Shown: one piece after another, positions 58,895-64,000 of the stretch | How positions within the stretch are numbered: the stretch's first letter is position 1 | Layout of the letters: the number at the start of each line of letters is the position of its first letter | NCBI RefSeq assembly: GCF_014202765.1 | Contig: NZ_JACHHN010000002.1 | Location: 186,001 to 250,000 of the forward strand | Direction of reading: 5' to 3' | DNA from: Silvimonas terrae | GTDB taxonomy: Bacteria > Pseudomonadota > Gammaproteobacteria > Burkholderiales > Chitinibacteraceae | DNA length: 64,000 bases | Translations under genes and position numbers: made by a program | The notes under the pieces: model-generated | Database searches by the model: none | Told to the model about the DNA's origin: nothing | The model's input: only the letters and a program-made list of their open reading frames with translations

Positions 58895-59092
58895 ATGGCT
58901 CAAGATATCAATTACGTTTCTGAATTCACCCAGTTCATGCGCGGCTACCTGGCCGAGCATCAGGATGTGGCCAAGGGCCAGGTCGAAGGTCGTTCCCTGC
59001 TCTGGGACAAAGCCCCGATCAATCTGGATGAAAAAGCCCGTAACGACGCCTCCCGTGTGGCGCAAAAGTCCTATCCGTACCAGGCTGACTGA
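58895..59092 (+). CDS. DUF3460 family protein
   Basis: A 65-residue protein beginning MAQDINYVSEFTQFMRGYLAEH and ending WDKAPINLDEKARNDASRVAQKSYPYQAD. This is the short DUF3460 family, found almost only in betaproteobacteria. No function is known. No signal peptide or membrane helix. It lies 40 nt after hisN on the same strand and ends at a terminator. Confidence 0.85.
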   Translation: MAQDINYVSEFTQFMRGYLAEHQDVAKGQVEGRSLLWDKAPINLDEKARNDASRVAQKSYPYQAD

Positions 59093-59117
59093 TCACACCA
59101 GATTGCCTGTACGTCCC

Positions 59118-59147
59118 TGAAAAAGGCCGGTTTCCGGCCTTTTTTCA
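59118..59147. terminator. Terminator after the DUF3460 gene
   Basis: TGAAAAAGGCCGG pairs with CCGGCCTTTTTTCA around TTT, ending in six T. Confidence 0.92.
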
Positions 59148-59260
59148 CGCCTGCTGCCAGCACAAACCGCCGGGCAAGTACACCGCCGCATGGGCGATGT
59201 GCATGGTAATATTCGGCCCTCACAAATTTATGCCCAGTCTGATTGATTCAGGAGCTTGTC

Positions 59261-60457
59261 ATGCGTATCGGAACACCACTTTCTGCCACTGCCACCCGTG
59301 TCATGCTGCTTGGCTGCGGCGAACTGGGCAAAGAAGTCATCATCGCCCTGCAGCGTCTTGGGGTGGAAGTGATCGGGGTGGATCGTTATCCGGACGCGCC
59401 GGGCATGCAAGTGGCGCACCGCAGCCATGTCATCAATATGGCGGATGCCAAGGCTCTGCGCGCCCTGGTGGAGCAAGAGCGCCCGCATCTGATCGTGCCG
59501 GAAATTGAAGCCATTGCGACGGAAGAGTTGCTGCGCATTGAAGCGGATGGCCTGGCCGAGGTGATTCCGACTGCCCGTGCCACCAATCTGACTATGAACC
59601 GTGAAGGCATCCGTCGCCTGGCTGCAGAAGAACTGGGCCTGCCGACATCGCCATACCGCTTTGCCTCCTCGCTGGAAGAAATGCAGGCCGCCATTGCCGA
59701 GATTGGCTTTCCGTGTCTGGTCAAGCCGGTGATGTCCTCCTCGGGCAAGGGTCAATCCACGCTGCGCTCTGAGGCCGATGTGGTGCCGGCCTGGGAATAC
59801 GCGGCCAGTGGCGGCCGCGTGAACCAGGGCAAGGTGATCGTTGAAGGCTTCATTGATTTTGAATACGAAATCACCCAGTTGACCGTGCGTGCGATGGGTG
59901 AATCGGGCGAGGTGGAAACTTTCTTCTGCGACCCGATTGGTCACGTGCAAGTGAAGGGCGATTACGTGGAAAGCTGGCAGCCGCAACGCATGAACCCGCT
60001 GGCGCTGGAACGCTCACGCGATATCGCCAAAAAGATCACGTCCAATCTGGGTGGCCGCGGCCTGTTTGGCGTAGAGCTGTTTGTAAAGGGTGATGAAGTC
60101 TGGTTCTCTGAAGTCAGCCCGCGCCCGCACGATACCGGCCTTGTCACTCTGACTAGTCAGCGTTTCTCCGAATTTGAACTGCACGCTCGTGCCATTCTGA
60201 AACTGCCGGTCGATGTTGCCCTGCGTGAGCCGGGTGCCAGTGCCGTTGTGTATGGTGGCATGGAAGAAAAGGGCATTGCTTTTGAAGGCGTCGAAAAAGC
60301 CCTGGCCGTGCCGCGCGCCGATATCCGCCTGTTTGGCAAGCCGGAAGCGTTTGAACGCCGCCGTATGGGCGTGGCCGTAGCCGCCGGTGATAACACCGAC
60401 CAGGCTCGCGAACGCGCCAAGCTGTCCGCCAGCCTGATCAAACCGGTCAAGGGTTGA
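59261..60457 (+). CDS. purT: Formate-dependent phosphoribosylglycinamide formyltransferase 2
   Basis: PurT makes formyl-GAR from GAR, formate and ATP, an alternative to folate-dependent PurN. The 398-residue ATP-grasp protein begins [25 protein letters not shown], with [15 protein letters not shown] (about 150-164) in the ATP-binding region and [18 protein letters not shown] near residue 285. ATG at 59261 has AGGAGC 6 nt upstream. The stop codon lies 2 nt before the next gene's likely GTG start. The formate donor PurU is encoded 1.6 kb downstream. Confidence 0.97.
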   Translation: MRIGTPLSATATRVMLLGCGELGKEVIIALQRLGVEVIGVDRYPDAPGMQVAHRSHVINMADAKALRALVEQERPHLIVPEIEAIATEELLRIEADGLAEVIPTARATNLTMNREGIRRLAAEELGLPTSPYRFASSLEEMQAAIAEIGFPCLVKPVMSSSGKGQSTLRSEADVVPAWEYAASGGRVNQGKVIVEGFIDFEYEITQLTVRAMGESGEVETFFCDPIGHVQVKGDYVESWQPQRMNPLALERSRDIAKKITSNLGGRGLFGVELFVKGDEVWFSEVSPRPHDTGLVTLTSQRFSEFELHARAILKLPVDVALREPGASAVVYGGMEEKGIAFEGVEKALAVPRADIRLFGKPEAFERRRMGVAVAAGDNTDQARERAKLSASLIKPVKG

Positions 60458-60459
60458 GT

Positions 60460-60849
60460 GTGGAAGAAGTAACGCAACTGACGCCGTATCAAATGCTGGG
60501 CGGCGAAGCGCCGCTGCGGCATCTGGTTGACCGTTTCTACGACATCATGGATACCGACCCGCGCGTGTTGCCATTGCGGCAAATGCACGGGCCGGACCTG
60601 ACCCCCATCCGCCAGAAGTTGTTTGAGTTTTTGTCGGGCTGGCTGGGTGGCCCGTCGCTGTTCATCGAGAAATACGGTCACCCGATGTTGCGCGCGCGGC
60701 ATATGCCGTTTGCGGTGGATGAAGACGCACGGGACCAGTGGTTGCTGTGCATGTACACCGCCATGGATGAAGTGCCGATGGAACAGGCGCTGCGGGATCA
60801 CCTGGAAGATGCGTTTTTCCGTACTGCGGATTTCATGCGGAATCGGTGA
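60460..60849 (+). CDS. Group II truncated hemoglobin
   Basis: A 129-residue truncated globin of the TrHbII group. The LVDRFYDIMDTDP segment with the CD1/B10-area aromatics, the proximal histidine in EKYGHPMLRARHMPF (about residue 73), and Trp in DQWLLCM (about 90, G8 position) are visible. GTG at 60460 has AAGGG at 60449-60453, 6 nt upstream; a TTG at 60454 overlapping the purT stop is also possible. Group II globins are linked to oxygen, NO or peroxide chemistry. It ends at a strong terminator. Confidence 0.9.
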   Translation: MEEVTQLTPYQMLGGEAPLRHLVDRFYDIMDTDPRVLPLRQMHGPDLTPIRQKLFEFLSGWLGGPSLFIEKYGHPMLRARHMPFAVDEDARDQWLLCMYTAMDEVPMEQALRDHLEDAFFRTADFMRNR

Positions 60850-60860
60850 TGTGTTTGAGC

Positions 60861-60893
60861 AAAAAAGGCCCCGTGTTGAACGGGGCTTTTTTT
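60861..60893 (+). terminator. Terminator after the truncated globin gene
   Basis: AAAAAAGGCCCCG pairs with CGGGGCTTTTTTT with one G-T pair, around TGTTGAA. The T tract is seven bases. Confidence 0.9.
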
Positions 60894-60941
60894 GTGGGTA
60901 GTACGCGGATGGGATGTTGTTTTGCGTGCATACCACATCGT

Positions 60942-61460
60942 CATTCCGGCCGCCGCAGGTGGCCTTTGCCGGCAGATGCTACTGCGTAGCCCGGATGGAG
61001 CGATAGCGGAAATCCGGGATGGCGGGCCTGGTTTATATTGCTTTGGGTGTAGGGTGGATTTGGAGCGAAGCGACAATCCACCTTCGCAGTGTGTGTTAGC
61101 GCCTTCGGCGCGGGTTGAAAGGCATTTGATACCGGCGGTGGCCGGAGCACGTTACTTTCTTTGCTTCGCCACCTCGGCGGCCCCAAAGAAAGTAACCAAA
61201 GAAAGGCGACCCCTGCGACAGTGCCCTTCGGGTTTCCTGTGCTTCTCGCGTGGCCCGGCGGGCTCGGGAACTCGCTACGCTCAGACACCCCTCGCCGAAA
61301 CCCCGGGCCCCGCTGCGATGCTCGGCGCTGCCGGAGGGGAGGCAAGTCAAAAGCAACGTCAACGTCAACGGCAAACCCAAACTATCTATGCGCAAGAATG
61401 GTGGGGCTTGCCCACCACTTCGTCATTCCCGGCCTCGGCGCCCCCCTTGGCGGGAATCCG
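60942..61460. repeat. Mosaic of dispersed intergenic hairpin repeats (REP-like region)
   Basis: This stretch between the globin gene and trmL codes for nothing convincing. It is built from several inverted-repeat units: CGTCATTCC-type ends near 60942 and 61423 with matching GGAATCC; CCCGGAT/ATCCGGG (60990-60996 and 61012-61018); GGTGGATT/AATCCACC (61053-61060 and 61075-61082); GTTACTTTCTTTG/CAAAGAAAGTAAC (61151-61163 and 61184-61196); and a triple CGTCAA run near 61365. Such units recur in many proteobacterial genomes. Open frames across it are accidental. Confidence 0.7.
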
Positions 61461-61487
61461 GCTGCACAGTCAGTCAGAACAGTCGCC

Positions 61488-61955
61488 TCAAACCCCGCCC
61501 TCATAGCCGGCCTGCCGCCAGGCCTCAAACACCGTCACTGCCACGGCATTGGATAAATTCAAGCTGCGGTTCTGCGGAAACATCGGCAAACGCAAGCGGT
61601 TTTCCGGCGCAAACTTTTCCAGAATCTCAGCCGGCAGGCCGCGCGTTTCCGGGCCAAATACAAACACGTCGCCAGGCTGGTACGTCAGTGTCTGAAACAG
61701 CGAACTGCCCTTGGTGGTCATGGCAAAAATACGGGCGCTGGCGGGCAGGGCAGCGATGAGCGCAGCCCAATTCTCATGTACCTGCATTTCGGCAAATTCG
61801 TGGTAATCCAGGCCGGCGCGGCGCATGCGGGCGTCATCCAGGGCAAAGCCCATGGGTTTGACGAGGTGCAAGGTGCAGCCCGTGTTGGCGGCAAGCCGGA
61901 TGACGTTGCCAGTGTTGGGCGGAATTTCGGGCTGGAACAAGACGATATGGAACAT
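61488..61955 (-). CDS. trmL: tRNA (cytidine/uridine-2'-O-)-methyltransferase TrmL
   Basis: TrmL methylates the wobble ribose of tRNA-Leu. The 155-residue SPOUT enzyme begins [26 protein letters not shown], with the SAM-binding knot [11 protein letters not shown] (about 94-104) and the closing [19 protein letters not shown] (about 126-144). The start at 61955 gives the normal family N-terminus; an upstream in-frame Met at 62000 would add an unlikely hydrophobic stretch. It lies back to back with purU. Confidence 0.96.
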   Translation of the reverse strand: MFHIVLFQPEIPPNTGNVIRLAANTGCTLHLVKPMGFALDDARMRRAGLDYHEFAEMQVHENWAALIAALPASARIFAMTTKGSSLFQTLTYQPGDVFVFGPETRGLPAEILEKFAPENRLRLPMFPQNRSLNLSNAVAVTVFEAWRQAGYEGGV

Positions 61956-62097
61956 GTTTACAAGTCTGGAAATAAGAAAAAAGCCCACAAGGGCGCACAA
62001 ATCAAGTCAGATTGCCGGTTGGCACGATTGCGCCATGCCATGGCGATAAGGTTGCTGCTAGAATCACCGGCTAATCAAGTTTTAACCGGATTGCTGC

Positions 62098-62949
62098 ATG
62101 AACACCGCCACGCTGCTGATCAGTTGCCCTGACCGTAAAGGTCTGTCGGCTGCCATCGCCAACTTTCTGTACACCTACAACGCCAACATCGTGCATTCCG
62201 ATCAGCACCAGGATGTGACAGACGATCTGTTCCTGATGCGGGTGGAGTGGGATCTGACGGATTTTACGCTGGATATGGCAGCTTTTGCGCCGGCTTTTCA
62301 GCCGATTGCAGATCGCTTCAACATGCAGTGGAAAGTGGCGTTGACCACGCGCCGTCCGCGCATGGCGATTTTTGTCTCTAAATATGATCATTGCCTCGTA
62401 GATTTGCTGCATCGGCATCAAAGTGGCGAACTGGCGTGTGATATTCCGCTAGTGATCTCCAATCACGAGGATTGCCGTGCGATCACCGAGTTTTACGGCG
62501 TGCCATATCACGTCATTCCGGTGAACAAAGACAACAAGGTGCAAGCCGAAGAGGCCCAACGCCAGTTGCTGCAAGACAACGGTATCGATCTGATTGTGCT
62601 GGCACGTTATATGCAAGTGCTGTCACATGACTTCACCGCCCGCTATCCGCAACGGGTCATCAATATCCACCACAGCTTCTTGCCGGCATTTGATGGTGCA
62701 AAACCCTATCACCGCGCCTTTGCCCGTGGCGTAAAGCTGATCGGTGCCACCAGCCATTACGTCACTGAAATTCTGGATGATGGTCCGATCATTGAACAAG
62801 ACGTGATCCGGATTTCGCACCGCGACGATGTGGAAGAACTGGTGCGTAAAGGGCGCGATCTGGAAAAAATCGTGTTGTCCCGTGCGGTGAAATGGCATCT
62901 GGAAAACCGGGTGCTGGTGTTTGCCAACAAGACCGTGATTTTTGCCTGA
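62098..62949 (+). CDS. purU: Formyltetrahydrofolate deformylase
   Basis: PurU hydrolyses 10-formyl-THF to THF and formate, the formate used by PurT. The 283-residue protein has an N-terminal ACT domain (about 5-85: LLISCPDRKGLSAAIANFLY) that senses Met/Gly in E. coli, and a formyltransferase-like domain (about 90-283) with NIHHSFLPAFDGAKPYHRA (catalytic Asn-His-Asp type, about 200-218). Its stop is 6 nt before the left end of a palindromic element. Confidence 0.97.
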   Translation: MNTATLLISCPDRKGLSAAIANFLYTYNANIVHSDQHQDVTDDLFLMRVEWDLTDFTLDMAAFAPAFQPIADRFNMQWKVALTTRRPRMAIFVSKYDHCLVDLLHRHQSGELACDIPLVISNHEDCRAITEFYGVPYHVIPVNKDNKVQAEEAQRQLLQDNGIDLIVLARYMQVLSHDFTARYPQRVINIHHSFLPAFDGAKPYHRAFARGVKLIGATSHYVTEILDDGPIIEQDVIRISHRDDVEELVRKGRDLEKIVLSRAVKWHLENRVLVFANKTVIFA

Positions 62950-62955
62950 GTCCAA

Positions 62956-63220
62956 GAGCCTGTTCATGCTATTTGCACGCCAGCGCCGGGCCATGAAAAG
63001 GTCAGGCACAAGGCGTGCGACGAAGCCAATAGTCCGCTATTGGCAAGGAGTGCAACGCAGTGAATGACCTTTTCATGACCCGGCCCTGCGGGGTCATGTC
63101 GCAAGCAGCACGCTACGGCGTTGCAGGCCGCTTGTGGTACGTGTACCACGGCGCGACTTGCGCCTTGTATCGTACCGCTTGCAACATGAACGCCGGTGCG
63201 CAAATAGCATGAACAGGCTC
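62956..63220. repeat. 265-bp palindromic element with 21-bp perfect terminal inverted repeats (MITE-like)
   Basis: Positions 62956-62976 and 63200-63220 are exact inverted copies (outer end GAGCCTGTTCATGC). Inside are CATGAAAAGGTCA (62992-63004) with TGACCTTTTCATG (63065-63077), GCCAATAG/CTATTGGC (63025-63032 and 63037-63044) and GTGGTAC/GTACCAC (63134-63140 and 63143-63149). The whole could fold as a cruciform or branched RNA. No transposase frame is inside. No clear target duplication was found at the flanks. It looks like a non-autonomous mobile repeat. Confidence 0.75.
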
Positions 63221-63226
63221 TAGCAA

Positions 63227-63796
63227 GTGCTTTCACGTTTTCTGCGGGATGCACTGGATGTCTGCCTTCTGCGCATCAAAGCGCTGGAAGAGTACAGCTA
63301 TGCGGCGTGGATGCCGGCGGTGTGGTTGTGCCTCGTGGGCATGGCTGATGCCGCTTCAAGCAATGATCTGGATGCCAGCCTGGGCGGGCGCCTTGTGTTT
63401 TTTGTGGCGCTGAACTGGCTGGAAACGATCTTGTTGGCACTCTGGCTGGCGCTCTGGTACCGCATTACCGAAAGAAAACCACTGGAAGGCAGTTTGTTTC
63501 CGCTCATGGTGTTGTGTTCAACGCCAGAACTGATCGCCCCCGCAGTCGCCCAATTGCCGGATGCGCTGAATAACCTGCTGCAACTGGTGATGATGGCGTA
63601 CGGCCTGGTGATTTCTGTGCGCGCCCTGATGATTGCCACACGGCAGAAATTATCCAGTGCCATGATCGCGGTCTTGTCTTTTTTGCCAGTTGCTGTGTTG
63701 CTGGCCTCCGGTGCCAACGGCATCGCCAGCGAACTGGGCTGGGTTCAGGATGAACCCCCAACCAGCGCCCCCACCGCCGAGGAGATCGGGTTGTGA
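63227..63796 (+). CDS. Small polytopic membrane protein of unknown function
   Basis: A 189-residue protein with about four hydrophobic segments (about 28-45, 55-78, 117-135 and 142-160). I do not recognise the family; the layout is somewhat Yip1-like. The GTG at 63227 lies 7 nt from the palindromic element and has no visible ribosome-binding site, so the true start is uncertain. Its stop codon overlaps the GTG start of gspF (GTGA), so the two are translated together and may share a job in secretion. Confidence 0.6.
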   Translation: MLSRFLRDALDVCLLRIKALEEYSYAAWMPAVWLCLVGMADAASSNDLDASLGGRLVFFVALNWLETILLALWLALWYRITERKPLEGSLFPLMVLCSTPELIAPAVAQLPDALNNLLQLVMMAYGLVISVRALMIATRQKLSSAMIAVLSFLPVAVLLASGANGIASELGWVQDEPPTSAPTAEEIGL

Positions 63797-64000
63797 CCGC
63801 TTTTCGCTATGTAGCGACCAGCCAGGATGGCACCAGCAAACGCGGCATGATTGAAGCCGATACCCAGCGTCAGGCGCGCAGCTTGTTGCGTGAGCAGGGT
63901 TTGTGGGTGAGCGACCTGGGTGAAATGGATGCCGGCAACGGCAAGCGCTCGGGCCGCAAGGGCCTGGGCGGGCAGCGTCTCGCCGTCTGGACCCGCCAGT
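63793..64000 (+). CDS. gspF: Type II secretion system inner membrane protein GspF (partial, 3' end outside window)
   Basis: The first 69 codons are inside the window. TAFRYVATSQDGTSKRGMIE and the following ARSLLREQGLWVSDL match the N-terminal cytoplasmic start of GspF. It begins at GTG 63793, overlapping the membrane protein gene's stop codon. GspF is the platform protein of the type II secretion machine. Other gsp genes are expected to the right. Confidence 0.85.
   Translation, partial: MTAFRYVATSQDGTSKRGMIEADTQRQARSLLREQGLWVSDLGEMDAGNGKRSGRKGLGGQRLAVWTRQ

Noticed and set aside
60892-61759. Several overlapping open frames between the globin gene and trmL
   Set aside because: They fall in inverted-repeat units or in antisense of trmL, with Arg/Pro/Ser-rich low-complexity translations.
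61977-61994. A possible small terminator upstream of trmL (GCCC/GGGC with a T run on the minus strand)
   Set aside because: The stem has only four base pairs and no transcript is known to end there.

Overview
The window is a gene-dense piece of a bacterial chromosome with mid-to-high G+C content. Gene content and order point to a free-living betaproteobacterium, most likely of the order Neisseriales: ndk-rlmN-pilW-rodZ-ispG-hisS-yfgM-bamB-der, then hfq-hflX-hflK-hflC-hisZ-purA, yciB-yciI-bolA-ppiC, a DUF3460 protein, a heme/ferroxidase bacterioferritin pair, and OxyR downstream of DsbB. The placement is inferred from gene content only. No tRNA or rRNA gene, CRISPR array, prophage or intact insertion sequence was seen. 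Intergenic spaces are short and often closed by strong, frequently bidirectional, hairpin terminators.

Layout. 1-2660: terminator of an upstream gene (position suggests rpsO), a leader with a 21-bp stem, and pnp. 2773-8088: quinone oxidoreductase, a DUF2325 protein behind a Fur-box-like site, a GAF/PAS diguanylate cyclase, and a LysR regulator divergent from a YciI protein. 8164-13560: a lipoprotein-crp-like pair, a Tim44-like protein, folB divergent from plsY, smpB, asparaginase and the SRP RNA. 13915-16028: yciB (with an internal insertion), yciI, bolA, ppiC. 16143-21424: an electron-transfer island with fpr-etfB-etfA, a FinR-like regulator and ETF:ubiquinone oxidoreductase. 21612-26586: a membrane GGDEF-EAL protein, then a chemoreceptor fused at its C-terminus to a complete sugar-binding protein domain. 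26701-32717: guaB, a patatin phospholipase, and the redox set dsbB-oxyR-rubredoxin reductase. 32856-49640: a SPOR protein and then the large housekeeping clusters. 49704-56540: a CHASE hybrid histidine kinase with HPt, divergent from a REC-PAS-PAS-GGDEF-EAL protein. 56615-57928: a Fur-box-like site, bfd and two bacterioferritin subunits. 58066-62949: hisN, DUF3460, purT with a truncated globin, a mosaic of dispersed repeats, trmL and purU. 62956-64000: a 265-bp palindromic element, a small membrane protein and the start of gspF.

The gene most worth following up is the chemoreceptor at 24256-26586. It has almost no periplasmic part (two membrane helices joined by about 8-10 residues). It carries a full-length solute-binding-protein domain (about 389 residues) after its signalling domain, so that domain should lie in the cytoplasm. 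This would be a receptor for an internal sugar signal instead of an external one. Three c-di-GMP enzymes and a multistep phosphorelay in the same window suggest an organism that controls motility and surface life closely.

Other themes work together. Iron: putative Fur sites precede DUF2325 and bfd, and bfd faces a bacterioferritin pair in which one subunit keeps the ferroxidase ligands and the other keeps the heme ligand. Redox: OxyR with Cys199 and Cys208, DsbB, rubredoxin reductase, Fpr, and ETF with its quinone reductase. Purine and formate metabolism: guaB, purA, and purT with purU, where PurU can supply the formate that PurT uses.
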